This document shows positions 1 through 8,393 of a stretch of DNA of 64,000 nucleotides, in pieces. The DNA lies in assembly GCF_003955665.1 (NCBI RefSeq), contig NZ_RXHU01000009.1, forward strand, positions 1 through 64,000, in the 5' to 3' direction. This DNA comes from Paenibacillus whitsoniae. Lineage in GTDB: Bacteria > Bacillota > Bacilli > Paenibacillales > NBRC-103111. Numbering within the stretch: the first letter of the stretch is position 1; each line of letters starts with the position of its first letter. The position numbers were made by a program, and so were the translations under genes. The notes below the pieces were generated by a model, which had not been told where the DNA came from, ran no database searches, and was given only the letters and a program-made list of their open reading frames with translations.

Positions 1-15
1 GTGTATAAGAGACAG
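1..15. other. Nextera/Tn5 mosaic-end adapter remnant
   Basis: The bases GTGTATAAGAGACAG are identical to the last 15 bases of the 19-bp Tn5 mosaic end used in transposase-based sequencing libraries. They sit exactly at the window edge, which is where untrimmed adapter remains on assembled contigs. This is very probably not genomic. Confidence 0.93.
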
Positions 16-201
16 CATAGGGGCCGAGCGACCGGCCCAGCTTGCGGGCCCGCTCGAGCGCGGCGAGGCCGCGGCCGATGAGCAGCCGGTCCCAGGCGGC
101 GCGGTTTTGATCCATCAGCAGCACAGGCTCGCCGCTTGCGTTCACACGGGTTCTGAACCGGGACGATTGCAGCTCCATCAAGGCAACCAGCCCGTATGGG
201 A
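16..201 (-). pseudogene. ECF sigma factor (SigJ/ECF42-like, DUF6596 extension) fragment
   Basis: The minus strand reads through without a stop as a peptide containing YGLVALMELQSSR, then VLLMDQNRAAWDRLLI and GLAALERARKLGR. This series (helical GL.ALMEL, D-Q-(D/N)-R-..-WDR, ALERA) is characteristic of the long C-terminal extension of ECF42-type sigma factors. An in-frame TAA lies a few codons upstream, and the sigma2/sigma4 DNA-binding regions are absent, so the gene is cut at its 5' side near position 200. Its 3' side runs into the adapter-bearing contig end. What remains cannot be a working sigma factor. It may be a real deletion remnant or an assembly artefact of the contig end. Confidence 0.55.
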
Positions 202-300
202 TTAATCCTCCTAATAGTTAATGGTATAAAGCAAAGTTGTCCGGCTGAAATACACTACTCTTTCGGCGGCAGGCTGGAAATCCCTGCACATGAAGGCGCA

Positions 301-1125
301 CTACACGCCAACCCGCTCCCTTGCGAAAAAAGCAATCAACTCCTGCGCAATCGCCTCGGCGCCCAGCTTTTTGGTGTGACCGAGTCCCTTCTTGGTCACC
401 AGTCGGGCATTCGGCAGCACTTTGGCCGCCGCTTGGGTACCGCGCCGGAGGGCGATCGGGCTCTCCGGGCCTTCCAGCACCACGGTCGGCATATGAACGC
501 CGCGCCACGCTTGAGCGGGCAGCGGCTTGCCCGCGTTCAGCCCCTCCAGGAGCGCCGAATTGTACGGCAGCGTGTGCGCAACCGCCATGAGCCGCTCCCA
601 GACGCCGGGCATCAGCCGCATCATCGTCACGACGAAACCGGGCGCCCCCATCCCTTTCGTCATAAAATACTTGATCGTCTCGGCGCGCCGATCCTCTGCC
701 ATCAGCTTTGTAACCTGCTGGAGAAAATCTGCCGGCGGCTGGTGCCCCTCGCTATCGACTACAAAAGGCGGCTCATGCAGCGCCAGTGCCGTGATGTTCA
801 GCCCTTTGGCTGCTGCATGCAGCGCAAGCGCCGCCCCGGACGAGAGGCCGTATACATACGCCGAGCCGCCGGCGGCTTCCATGAGCGCCGCGAGATCCTC
901 GATCTCGCGGTCGATGGCGTACGGCTGCTGCGGATTCCCGCTGTCACCGCGCCCGCGCCGGTCATAGTTGTACACCGTGAAATGCGGGGACAACCGCTTC
1001 GCGAGCTCCACCTGCCCTGGAAAATGGCGGTAGCTGAACGCCCCCGCGATGAGGATCAGGGCCGGGCCTTGACCGGACTTGTCGTAAGCTATTTTGGTGC
1101 CGTCTTGTGAGTATACAAAGTGCAT
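301..1125 (-). CDS. Alpha/beta hydrolase family protein
   Basis: A 274-residue protein of the usual length for a single-domain alpha/beta hydrolase. The N-terminal strand pattern LILIAGAF is followed by YDRRGRGDSG (residues 54-63), typical of the haloperoxidase/proline-iminopeptidase-like branch. The nucleophile elbow is GLSSG at 93-97 (serine 95), and the catalytic histidine is probably H250 in GLGHT. There is no signal peptide, so it should be cytoplasmic. The substrate cannot be read from the sequence. No good ribosome binding site precedes the ATG. Instead a perfect palindrome (1125-1141) overlaps the start, which suggests repressor control or a leaderless message. It stands alone on the minus strand, followed by a sigma-factor remnant. 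Confidence 0.85.
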   Translation of the reverse strand: MHFVYSQDGTKIAYDKSGQGPALILIAGAFSYRHFPGQVELAKRLSPHFTVYNYDRRGRGDSGNPQQPYAIDREIEDLAALMEAAGGSAYVYGLSSGAALALHAAAKGLNITALALHEPPFVVDSEGHQPPADFLQQVTKLMAEDRRAETIKYFMTKGMGAPGFVVTMMRLMPGVWERLMAVAHTLPYNSALLEGLNAGKPLPAQAWRGVHMPTVVLEGPESPIALRRGTQAAAKVLPNARLVTKKGLGHTKKLGAEAIAQELIAFFARERVGV

Positions 1126-1141
1126 TGAACAGCTTGTTCAA
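1125..1141. promoter_or_regulatory. Palindrome over the hydrolase start codon
   Basis: TTGAACA-GCT-TGTTCAA has perfect 7-bp arms and covers the first base of the hydrolase start codon and the 16 bases upstream. The position fits an operator for an unlinked dimeric repressor. No regulator is assigned. Confidence 0.35.
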
Positions 1142-1431
1142 AGGGAGGGCGTGTTAATGAGCAGTACTGACGCATTTTGGCCTTTGCGCTTCGGTTATTC
1201 CCTGAATACGCACATTCGCACTATTGCCCTTTCGTTCAATAAAAAAGCAGCCTGACGGCTGCCGAAGTACTCTTTAACTATTGTCTCCAGTTGCTCCGCA
1301 AACCCAAACAATGTTTCTTTCGGGGCCTAACTTTGCAAGATTGCTAATTTCGGAAAAATTGGCATTGCCCTCTTGCCATAAAAGAGGTATCCAGTTCAAA
1401 CTCTGTGAAGATTCCCCTTCACCCGTTTTGG
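1126..1431. other. Intergenic stretch with a terminator and two doubtful small ORFs
   Basis: On the plus strand an ATG at 1157 preceded by GGGAGGG opens a 32-codon frame ending at 1255. On the minus strand a TTG overlapping the stop of the receiver gene opens a 53-codon frame from 1435 to 1274. Neither resembles a family I know, and the second lacks a ribosome binding site. Apart from the hairpin terminator at 1241-1262, nothing else is recognisable. Confidence 0.3.
1241..1262 (-). terminator. Rho-independent terminator
   Basis: On the minus strand the stem GGCTGC/GCAGCC has a 6-bp arm and a 4-nt loop and is followed by six or more T. It lies downstream of the membrane-anchored receiver gene and probably ends its transcript. 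Confidence 0.7.
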
Positions 1432-2214
1432 TCAATTCGGATATAAGGTAAGGAGTACGGTTTTCCGTAGTTCATCGGTATCGAACGGTTTCGTAAACCA
1501 CATCGGGGATGCGCCCAGTTCTACGCCTTTATGTAAGTCAGCCAATTCGCCATAGGCACTCATCATAAAGACCACTGCAGAGTGATTGACTTCTTTAATC
1601 TTGGTCAGAAATTCAATGCCGTTCATTTTAGGCATTCTAAGATCAAGAAGCACAATGTCAGGGGACTCCGCTTTGAATACTGCTAGCGCATCTCTTCCGT
1701 CAACTGCCATGAAGGCATTAAAGCCCTCATTCAGGAATGTTTCGTATAGAAAAATCCGAATTCCGTTTTGGTCATCGACAATTAAAATTTTCCTTTTATC
1801 TGCGACTACTCTATCTAGGTAGATCTTATTCTTAATGTCGTTGTTTATTTTTTCCCGGGCCTCATACTCTTTAAGCCACTGCTCATGTCTTTTTTGATCG
1901 ATTGTGGCTGCCCTCGTTTCCTCTTCGCGTTTTTGTATGCGATGTAATTCAATCACTTTTTTCCGTTTTTTTCGTTGTTTACGGCTATACCTTACGAGTT
2001 GGAGCGAGACAAGGATTAGAGCGATCCCAATAGTTCTGATTACTGCCGCGTGCTGAATAATAAACCAAATTACACCTGCAAGGATACCTATAACGATTAA
2101 AATTAGCAAACCTAAACCGTCGTCAGATGAAGATGTTCCCCTCATGTCACGTCTTGCTTGTTCTCGGATCTGCTCGTCTCTATAAATGCTGTCATACCTG
2201 TCATTTGAGTTCAT
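1432..2214 (-). CDS. Membrane-anchored response-regulator receiver protein
   Basis: A 260-residue protein with an unusual layout. A short charged N-terminus is followed by two hydrophobic helices (about 33-54 and 58-75), then a very basic stretch (RKQRKKRKK, 78-86), a charged probable coiled coil to about 140, and a complete Spo0F/CheY-like receiver domain (142-258). The receiver has the acidic pair D147/D148, the phospho-acceptor D191 in LLDLRMPKMNG, S219 in MMSAY and K242 in FTKPF. There is no output domain after the receiver. Receivers are normally soluble, and here the domain should be tethered to the cytoplasmic face of the membrane. A partner kinase is not adjacent. A strong hairpin sits just upstream of its ribosome binding site (2233-2263). 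Its role is unknown; a phosphate sink or a localised phosphorelay intermediate are possibilities. Confidence 0.8.
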   Translation of the reverse strand: MNSNDRYDSIYRDEQIREQARRDMRGTSSSDDGLGLLILIVIGILAGVIWFIIQHAAVIRTIGIALILVSLQLVRYSRKQRKKRKKVIELHRIQKREEETRAATIDQKRHEQWLKEYEAREKINNDIKNKIYLDRVVADKRKILIVDDQNGIRIFLYETFLNEGFNAFMAVDGRDALAVFKAESPDIVLLDLRMPKMNGIEFLTKIKEVNHSAVVFMMSAYGELADLHKGVELGASPMWFTKPFDTDELRKTVLLTLYPN

Positions 2215-2232
2215 TTGGTGGCTCCTCGGAGT

Positions 2233-2263
2233 AAAAACCGCCTTCGGATATCCCGAAAGGCGG
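2233..2263 (-). terminator. Hairpin with T-run directly before the receiver-gene ribosome binding site
   Basis: On the minus strand CCGCCTTTCGGG and its partner CCGAAGGCGG form a long GC stem followed by TTTTT. It should end the upstream DinB-family transcript. The receiver gene's ribosome binding site begins about seven bases further on, so that gene is expressed only by read-through or attenuation past this hairpin, or from a very compact promoter. Confidence 0.7.
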
Positions 2264-2417
2264 GGTTGATTTGGTTAATGTTCCATATAATGCATGTTGT
2301 GCGTCTACCCCCTGAGTATACAGAAAATTTTGGTAGTTAGATAGCGTTATTTAGACTGTCGCTGATCATCTATTGAGTTATGTACCCGATAGCTTAATGA
2401 AAAAAGGTTGTGTTTTT

Positions 2418-2888
2418 CTAGTCCCATACTTTTGGTCGATTTAATCCGGCTGTTCTCAAATAATCCAATAGTTGGCCTGCATGGACAGCTTCATGGTAGG
2501 CAATTCTCATAAGCATATCGCCTAATGTCCTTATATACCCAGCATCACTTCGGTCGATCTTGATTTGGGATAGATCTTCGTTTCCATATGATTTTACGGT
2601 TTCTATAAAAGCATTACGATAAGTTTGAGAGAACGCAATCTCTTCTACCAGTGTTGTAAAAGGTCGCTTCTCGTAAGGAGAGTCATAAGTGTGCAGACTT
2701 CCTTTATTCAACAATGCAAGGTGGTAGTAGTGTTCGCTATCCAGTACATGACGAATCATCTCCTTCATGCTCATAGCATCCGAATCCGGCTTCCAGTCCA
2801 GATATTCACTTGGTATGCCTTCCCATATCATGATGCTTCTACGTCTAACTTCTTCAAAATTCCAAACAATGGCTTCAATTGCGTTCAT
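2418..2888 (-). CDS. DinB/YfiT-like putative metal-dependent protein
   Basis: A 156-residue protein of the size of the DinB four-helix-bundle family. The three histidines that bind a divalent metal in this family are visible: H47 in MIRHVLDSEHYY, then H132 and H136 in YHEAVHAGQ near the C-terminus. Bacillus members include thiol transferases (BstA-like, bacillithiol dependent) and proteins of unknown activity, so the reaction is inferred only at family level. It is a cytoplasmic single-gene unit, with a hairpin terminator at 2233-2263 and an AT-rich promoter region upstream of 2888. Confidence 0.8.
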   Translation of the reverse strand: MNAIEAIVWNFEEVRRRSIMIWEGIPSEYLDWKPDSDAMSMKEMIRHVLDSEHYYHLALLNKGSLHTYDSPYEKRPFTTLVEEIAFSQTYRNAFIETVKSYGNEDLSQIKIDRSDAGYIRTLGDMLMRIAYHEAVHAGQLLDYLRTAGLNRPKVWD

Positions 2889-3007
2889 AAAAGCTTCCTT
2901 TCAATTTCAATATAATTGATATGATATCAGAACTTTTGTTTCTATTCCAAAAACACTACTTGTACTTTTATTAAAGTAATCCGTCCGGGAACATAATCTT
3001 TCCGCAA

Positions 3008-3036
3008 CAAAAAAGGCAAGCCCCGCAAGGCCTGCC
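3008..3036 (-). terminator. Terminator of the SDR gene
   Basis: On the minus strand GGCAGGCC and GGCTTGCC form an 8-bp stem with one mismatch, followed by TTTTTT. It lies 29 bases past the SDR stop codon. Confidence 0.75.
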
Positions 3037-3064
3037 CTCCCCTACCCTCTTCGGGCAGTTTCAA

Positions 3065-3823
3065 TTAATACGCCGTCCAACCCGCATCCGCGGTGACGAC
3101 CGTGCCGTTCACGAAGCTGGAGTCGTCCGACGCCAGGAACAGCGCAACTTTCGCGATCTCCTCAGGCTCGCCGGTACGCGGGTTGATGCCCATGCCGGTC
3201 ATCGCGCGCTCCATGCCGAACGGATTCGGCGCGTTGATGCTTGTAGAGATATTCGTGGCTACGCCGCCTGGCGCAATCGCATTGCAGCGGATACCCTGCT
3301 TCGCGTACTGGTAGCCGACGTTCTTCGTGAAGCCGACAACCGCGTGCTTCGCCGCCGTATAGGCTGCGCCTGCGCGGGAGCCGAACAGTCCGCCAGCCGA
3401 GGCCACGTTGACGATGACGCCGCTTTGTTTTTCGAGGAAGATGGGCAGCACTTTGCGCGTTGCGCGCATTGGGCCCGTCGTGTTAATCGCAAACACGCGC
3501 TCCCACAGCTCGTCCGTCAAATCCGCCGCAGGGACGAAGTTGTCCATGATGCCTGCGTTATTGACCAAAATATCGACAGTGCCGAACTCCGACACGGTAT
3601 GATCAATCAAATGCTGAATGTCTTCTTCTTTTGCCACGTTCGCCGCCACGGCGATGGCTTGTCCGCCTTTTTCCTTAATGGCGTTAACAACGACTTCCGC
3701 CGTTTCGACACGCAGGTCGGAGACAACGACCTTGGCGCCTTCCGCCGCGAACAGTTCCGCGATCGCTTTACCCATACCCGACGCTGCGCCGGTCACTACA
3801 GCCACTTTTCCAGTCAATTTCAT
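3065..3823 (-). CDS. SDR family NAD(P)-dependent oxidoreductase
   Basis: A 252-residue classical short-chain dehydrogenase/reductase. The dinucleotide-binding motif TGAASGMG is at 11-18, NNAG at 88-91, catalytic S142, and YTAAK with Y155/K159. The acidic D36 after the second strand favours NAD(H) over NADP(H). The C-terminus ends in the usual G-x-x-x-x-x-D-x-G (TVVTADAGW). It is transcribed divergently from a TetR-type gene, with palindromes in the shared promoter region, so repression by that regulator is likely. The substrate is not predictable. The start is supported by a GGGAGG-type ribosome binding site. Confidence 0.9.
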   Translation of the reverse strand: MKLTGKVAVVTGAASGMGKAIAELFAAEGAKVVVSDLRVETAEVVVNAIKEKGGQAIAVAANVAKEEDIQHLIDHTVSEFGTVDILVNNAGIMDNFVPAADLTDELWERVFAINTTGPMRATRKVLPIFLEKQSGVIVNVASAGGLFGSRAGAAYTAAKHAVVGFTKNVGYQYAKQGIRCNAIAPGGVATNISTSINAPNPFGMERAMTGMGINPRTGEPEEIAKVALFLASDDSSFVNGTVVTADAGWTAY

Positions 3824-3883
3824 GTGGAATCCCTCCCAGATTAGGTTGTGAACTCAGGGGTAAAATCATACTTACTGTACAAA

Positions 3884-3936
3884 TGTTGAGTAGAGAACAT
3901 CTGTTATGTTCAGTATAATAGAGAGGGGTTAACCCC
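3884..3936. promoter_or_regulatory. Operator-like palindromes between the SDR and TetR genes
   Basis: GAACAT-CTGTT-ATGTTC (3895-3911) is an inverted repeat with 6-bp arms. A further ATGTT half-site lies upstream at 3884-3888, and a perfect 12-bp palindrome GGGGTTAACCCC lies at 3925-3936. TATAAT at 3914-3919 could be a plus-strand -10 box. The arrangement fits an auto-regulated TetR controlling the divergent SDR gene. This is inferred from position only. Confidence 0.5.
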
Positions 3937-3948
3937 AACAATCAGTAA

Positions 3949-3992
3949 AAAACCTCCGTTTGTTAGCTAACCAACAAATCGAAGGTTTTTGT
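3949..3992. terminator. Symmetric hairpin in the TetR leader
   Basis: AAAAAACCT..CG..TTGTT and its complement AACAA..CG..AGGTTTTT form a long stem around the palindrome GTTAGCTAAC, with A/T runs on both sides, so it can act as a terminator in both directions. It lies about 20 bases before the TetR start and downstream of the likely TetR promoter. Confidence 0.5.
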
Positions 3993-4012
3993 TCACTATT
4001 TAACACAAGGGA

Positions 4013-4633
4013 ATGAATGGGATGACCGATCCGACCAAACCAGCGGTAAAAACCGACCGCAGAATCCTCCGCAGCAAGCGTGCCTTGCGGGAAGCGCTCC
4101 TCACGCTCATGGCGCAGAAGCCTTTTGCCTCCATCTCGATTACGGAAATTGTGGAGCAGGCGAACTATAACCGCGGGACGTTCTACGCCAATTATGAAAG
4201 CAAAGAAGCCCTGCTCGATGATGTGTTCGCTGAATTAATTCAGGAACTGCTTCAATCGTTTAGAGCCCCGTATGAAAAAGTCGCCATCTTCCGCATTAAC
4301 GAGCTGCAGGCGCAGTCGGTGATGATTTTTCAGCATGTGTACGAGAATGCTAAGGTCTATACTACCCTGCTCCAAAGCGACGTGCTGCCCGTACTCAAGC
4401 AAAAAATGTTTCTCGCCCTCAAACACATTTCGCGGGAAGAATTGCTCTACGAAGCAACCGACATTGATCCGGAGTTGGCCGCCGTTTTTTCGATCAACGC
4501 CCTGCTCGGGCTGCTGTTTCACTGGATTGAAAGCGGCTTTCAGCACTCTACCGCCTACATGCAGGAGCAGCTCATCAAGCTGATTCACTATCATCCGCGA
4601 GACGCCAGAACCGCCATCAAGCCGCCGAAATAA
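4013..4633 (+). CDS. TetR/AcrR family transcriptional regulator
   Basis: A 206-residue regulator with an N-terminal TetR helix-turn-helix (about residues 17-65; RALREALLTLM..FASISITEIVEQANYNRGTFYANYESKEALL). The rest is helical and resembles the TetR_C/DhaS-like group that controls dehydrogenase genes. The ATG at 4013 follows AAGGGAATG; a second ATG lies three codons in. It probably represses the divergent SDR gene and itself. Its stop codon directly abuts the stop of the convergent lipoprotein gene with no bases between, so no terminator separates the two units. Confidence 0.88.
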   Translation: MNGMTDPTKPAVKTDRRILRSKRALREALLTLMAQKPFASISITEIVEQANYNRGTFYANYESKEALLDDVFAELIQELLQSFRAPYEKVAIFRINELQAQSVMIFQHVYENAKVYTTLLQSDVLPVLKQKMFLALKHISREELLYEATDIDPELAAVFSINALLGLLFHWIESGFQHSTAYMQEQLIKLIHYHPRDARTAIKPPK

Positions 4634-5518
4634 CTATTTCACATCCACGGTAAAAGGAACCGTGATCACTTCGCCGTTATGTTGAAACTGTCCCCAGATG
4701 CGGTAGATGCCGGCCTTCGGGAACATCGTGGCGAATTTTGCCTCCGGCCCCTTCGCCGCCTCATCCAGCGGGTGCACATGCAAGTACTGCTCGCTGTCCG
4801 CGGAAATGATTACGACATGCCCGACCGCACCCAGGTACGGCTGCAGATTCGTAATGTCCTGTTTCGTCTTGGCATCGCGAATCGTAAAAGTCAGCGTCGT
4901 CTCTTGATTCACTTTTAAGCCGCTCGCCGCGAGGGAAATTTCTTTGCCGCTCACTTCTTTGACCAGGTTGCTGTCCGCGGCAAGGGGCGTATGCCCGGAC
5001 TCGGCCCCCTCCACCTTTACCTGCTGACTCAACGTAGTGCTGCTGCCGCCGCTCGGGATAAAATCGGCAAAAAGCTTATACGTCCCGCCCGCTGGAAACG
5101 TGACCGGGACTGTGAACAGACCGCCGCCCTTGTACGCGGGGTGAAGATGCTGAAAGCTCGTGAGATCATGGCTCACGACGATAAGATGCAGGAGCTTTTC
5201 ATGATTCACTTGAAAATCCTGCACAGGCTTACCCACCTGATCCGTGATCCGTACGGTCAACTCGGCGGGGGAGCCGGCCTTCGGAGAGCCGGCGGCGAAG
5301 GTGATCGCCGCCTGCAAGGCGGCGGCAGGCGTTTGCGGCGCGGCCTCATGCCCGCTATGGCCGCTATGGCCGTCCGGCTGCGCGCTGGCGGGAGCCGCTG
5401 TTGCGGCCGCGCCATGCCCCGCATGGGCGGTCGAGGCGGTCTCCTTCGCCTGACCGCAGGCGGTTAACAACCCCAGCATGAGAATCGCCGGGAGGATCAT
5501 CCTTTTCTTTTTACGCAT
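4634..5518 (-). CDS. His-rich lipoprotein of the copper operon
   Basis: A 294-residue lipoprotein from the ATG at 5518 (an upstream TTG lies too close to the ribosome binding site). It has a type II signal peptide with lipobox LTAC and lipidated C21. An Ala/His-rich spacer with repeated HAGH, GHSGHSGHE follows, then two beta-sandwich-like halves of about 110 residues containing HLIVVSHDLTSFQHLHPA and EQYLHVHPLD. Proteins of this YtkA/FixH-like type often lie beside copper pumps, and the paired H-x-H motifs suggest metal binding at the outer face of the membrane. It follows copA by 23 bp and is likely the third gene of the copZ-copA operon. Copper capture or export partnership is inferred from context. 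Confidence 0.75.
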   Translation of the reverse strand: MRKKKRMILPAILMLGLLTACGQAKETASTAHAGHGAAATAAPASAQPDGHSGHSGHEAAPQTPAAALQAAITFAAGSPKAGSPAELTVRITDQVGKPVQDFQVNHEKLLHLIVVSHDLTSFQHLHPAYKGGGLFTVPVTFPAGGTYKLFADFIPSGGSSTTLSQQVKVEGAESGHTPLAADSNLVKEVSGKEISLAASGLKVNQETTLTFTIRDAKTKQDITNLQPYLGAVGHVVIISADSEQYLHVHPLDEAAKGPEAKFATMFPKAGIYRIWGQFQHNGEVITVPFTVDVK

Positions 5519-5541
5519 GTATGCCAATCGCTCCTACATTG

Positions 5542-8001
5542 TCAATTTCGAATGCGAACCCCCTGCAGCCGCAGCGCGTTCAGCACGACGGAAACTGAGC
5601 TCAGCGCCATCGCTGCACCCGCCACCCAAGGGGCTAACAGGCCCAAGGCGGCAATCGGAATACCGAGCGCGTTGTAGCCGAGCGCCCAGAACAGATTTTG
5701 CCTAATGTTAGCCATCGTCTTGCGGCTCATGTAGATCGCGTCCGGGATGCTCGCGAGATCGCCGCGCATCAGCGTCACGTCCGCGGCTTCCATTGCCACG
5801 TCCGTGCCGGTGCCGATGGCCATGCCGATGTCCGCCGAGGCCAGCGCCGGCGCATCGTTGATGCCGTCGCCGACCATGGCGACTATGCGGCCTTCGGCCT
5901 GCAGCCGTTTCACTTCGGCGGCTTTGCCTTCCGGCAAGACCTCGGCGAGCACGCGGTCGATGCCAACTTCGGCGGCGATCGTTTTCGCCGTCCGCGCATT
6001 GTCGCCGGTCATCATGATGACCGCGATGCCCATGGCCTTCAGGCGGCTGACGGCAGCCTGAGACGATTCTTTAACCGTATCGGCTACTGCTACGATACCC
6101 CCGTACCCTTTCTCGATGGCGACGAGCATCGCGGTTTTGCCCGCATCCTCCAGCTTCGTCATCGCGGTGAGCGCTTCTTCCGGAACGGAGATGCTTTGCT
6201 GTTCCATCAAGCGCCGCGTGCCGACCAGCAGCGCTTTCCCTTCAATGACGGCTTGGATGCCGTAACCGGGAATCGCTGCAAAAGATGCCGCCTCCGGCAG
6301 CTCCAGGCCTCTCGCCCGGGCACCGGCGACGATCGCTTCCGCCAGCGGATGCTCAGAATTCCGCTCCGCCGCACCAACCAGCCGTAGAAACTCATCTTCA
6401 GAGACGCCGCTAGCCGCAACGATCACATCCGTGAGTTCGGGCTCCCCTTTTGTAATGGTGCCCGTTTTATCCAAAATAATCGCATCAATCTTATGCGTCT
6501 GCTCCAAGTGCTCGCCGCCCTTAAACAGGATGCCCAGCTCTGCGGCGCGGCCGGAACCTGCCATGATGGACGTCGGCGTGGCCAATCCGAGTGCGCAAGG
6601 GCAGGCGATGACGAGAATCGCGATTGCTTTCTCCAGCGCTCCCGCAAAATCCCCCGGCGTCACAACGAAATACCACACCAGGAAGGCGACGAGGGCAATC
6701 CCGACGACAATTGGGACAAAAATGCCCGAAATCACGTCCGCCACCCGCTGAATCGGCGCTTTGGAACCTTGCGCCTCTTCCACGACTTTGATGATTTGCG
6801 CCAGCGCCGTGTCTTTGCCGACCTTCGTTGCCCGGAAGCGCAGGCGGCCGTTGCGGTTGACCGTCGCGCCGATCACGGCATCGCCGGGCCTCTTCGCCAC
6901 AGGCAGGCTCTCGCCCGTGAGCATCGACTCGTCGACGGAGGACTCGCCTTCGAGCACTTCGCCGTCAACCGGAATTTTCTCGCCGGGACGGACGATGACG
7001 ATGTCGCCTGCTCGAACGGCATCTGTCGGAATGCTTAGTTCTTCGCCGTCTCGGACAACCAAGGCTGTTTTCGCTTGCAAGCCCATCAGCGACTTGATCG
7101 CTTCGGACGTACGGCCCTTGGCCAGCGACTCCAGCAGTTTCCCCATTACAACTAGCGTAATCAGAACTGCGCTCGTTTCATAATATAAGGATGGCGCACC
7201 ATGATGCATGTCGGCGCCTGCCGCGTACCAATCCAACGTCTGGTACAGGCTGTAAAAGAACGCCGCCGACGTGCCGAGCGCCACGAGCACATCCATATTC
7301 GCGCTGCCATTTCGCAGCGCTTTGTACGCGCCGACGTAGAACTGGCGGCCAATGTAAAACTGCACCGGCGTGGCCAGCACGAGCTGGAACCACGGGTTCA
7401 TGAAGAGCTCCGGCGTCCACAGCCAGGCGGTAAACGAGAAATGCCCCGCCATTGCCCACAGCAGCGGTGCAGACAGCACGGCTGAAAGCAGCAGCTTCCG
7501 CTTATGCCGCTTCTGTTCCTGCTCGCGACGCTCGGACGCTTCCGAGCCCTGCTCCTGCTTTAGCGCCGCGCCGTAGCCGAGCTTCTCCACTCGGGCGATC
7601 ATAGCGGCAGGTGCAATCTCCGCCGGATTGTACGTGATACGCGCGGCCTCCGTCGTTAAATTCACCGCCGCCGTTTCCACGCCCGGCAGCTTGTTCAGGA
7701 CCTTCTCGATCTTCGTTGCGCAGGCCGCACAGGTCATGCCCGTCAGTGTCAGATCGACAGCTTCCTTCACGGTGTCGTAGCCCAGCTTCTGCACCGTCTG
7801 CTCCATTTTCGCGACATCGATGCGGCTAGGATCGTACAGAACCGTCACGCGCTCCAGCGCGAAGTTGACATTCGCTTCGGCGACACCGTCCAGCCGATTG
7901 AGGCCTTTTTCAATGCGTGTTGCACATGCGGCGCACGTCATGCCGGTCAGCTGCATCGATGCTGTCTTCGTGCTGGCAGATTCCGCGTTTCTCAGTTCCA
8001 T
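5542..8001 (-). CDS. copA: Copper-exporting P1B-type ATPase CopA
   Basis: A full-length 819-residue heavy-metal P-type ATPase that pumps Cu(I) out of the cytoplasm at the cost of ATP. Two N-terminal HMA domains carry GMTCAAC (C23/C26 and C91/C94). Eight membrane helices follow, with the CPC metal site (IACPCALG) that with the downstream N-Y and M-S residues defines the Cu(I) subgroup. The DKTGT phosphorylation motif, SEHPLA nucleotide-domain motif, TGD and GDGINDAP are all present and intact. It lies 20 bp after copZ and 23 bp before the lipoprotein gene. The CsoR-type operator in front of copZ predicts copper induction of all three. Confidence 0.97.
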   Translation of the reverse strand: MELRNAESASTKTASMQLTGMTCAACATRIEKGLNRLDGVAEANVNFALERVTVLYDPSRIDVAKMEQTVQKLGYDTVKEAVDLTLTGMTCAACATKIEKVLNKLPGVETAAVNLTTEAARITYNPAEIAPAAMIARVEKLGYGAALKQEQGSEASERREQEQKRHKRKLLLSAVLSAPLLWAMAGHFSFTAWLWTPELFMNPWFQLVLATPVQFYIGRQFYVGAYKALRNGSANMDVLVALGTSAAFFYSLYQTLDWYAAGADMHHGAPSLYYETSAVLITLVVMGKLLESLAKGRTSEAIKSLMGLQAKTALVVRDGEELSIPTDAVRAGDIVIVRPGEKIPVDGEVLEGESSVDESMLTGESLPVAKRPGDAVIGATVNRNGRLRFRATKVGKDTALAQIIKVVEEAQGSKAPIQRVADVISGIFVPIVVGIALVAFLVWYFVVTPGDFAGALEKAIAILVIACPCALGLATPTSIMAGSGRAAELGILFKGGEHLEQTHKIDAIILDKTGTITKGEPELTDVIVAASGVSEDEFLRLVGAAERNSEHPLAEAIVAGARARGLELPEAASFAAIPGYGIQAVIEGKALLVGTRRLMEQQSISVPEEALTAMTKLEDAGKTAMLVAIEKGYGGIVAVADTVKESSQAAVSRLKAMGIAVIMMTGDNARTAKTIAAEVGIDRVLAEVLPEGKAAEVKRLQAEGRIVAMVGDGINDAPALASADIGMAIGTGTDVAMEAADVTLMRGDLASIPDAIYMSRKTMANIRQNLFWALGYNALGIPIAALGLLAPWVAGAAMALSSVSVVLNALRLQGVRIRN

Positions 8002-8021
8002 ACGATCCTCACCTCACCGTT

Positions 8022-8219
8022 TTAAACGTCGTAGCCTTGCTCTTCAATCGCTTCCTTAATCGCATCCACCGACAGCTTTGTTTCGTCGAAATCTACCGTT
8101 ACCGTGCCGCCTGCCAGATCGACCTTGCCAGTCGCGCCAATCGCTTTAACTGCGCCCTCCACAGAATTTACACAGTGACCGCAGGACATTCCGCTGACTT
8201 TTAATGTAATTTGTTGCAT
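8022..8219 (-). CDS. copZ: Copper chaperone CopZ
   Basis: A 65-residue single HMA domain of the normal CopZ length, with the Cu(I)-binding loop GMSCGHC (C13/C16) and the conserved tyrosine of the EEQGYDV C-terminus. It carries Cu(I) in the cytoplasm and delivers it to the HMA domains of CopA. It is the first gene of the operon, and its promoter with an embedded CsoR-type operator lies 43-72 bp upstream of the start. Confidence 0.95.
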   Translation of the reverse strand: MQQITLKVSGMSCGHCVNSVEGAVKAIGATGKVDLAGGTVTVDFDETKLSVDAIKEAIEEQGYDV

Positions 8220-8261
8220 ATTTCATCGCTCCTTTTATTTGATGGTTGTTTTCTTGATTTT

Positions 8262-8291
8262 AGTATACCCCCCTACCCTATACAACGTCAA
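8262..8291 (-). promoter_or_regulatory. copZA promoter with CsoR operator
   Basis: On the minus strand TTGACG (8286-8291) and TATACT (8262-8267) are separated by 18 bp. The spacer holds the G-tract pseudo-palindrome GTATAGGGTAGGGGGGTATAC (8263-8283, two ends GTATA..TATAC), which matches the form of CsoR operators. CsoR sitting in the spacer would block polymerase until Cu(I) releases it. Confidence 0.85.
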
Positions 8292-8393
8292 GCCCTCTTT
8301 CTAAAATTCTATATTTCCCCGATCGGCTGGTTATAATCATGGGCTTCATGGCACAGTGACAACCGTTCGTGTGCTAGAGGCATGATGCTCGTG

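Noticed and set aside
196..1110. Long plus-strand reading frame opposite the hydrolase gene
   Set aside because: Antisense shadow of the GC-rich hydrolase gene: no ribosome binding site, Arg/His/Pro-rich composition, no family signature.
1274..1435. 53-codon TTG frame overlapping the receiver-gene stop
   Set aside because: No ribosome binding site and no similarity; the receiver domain ends naturally before it.
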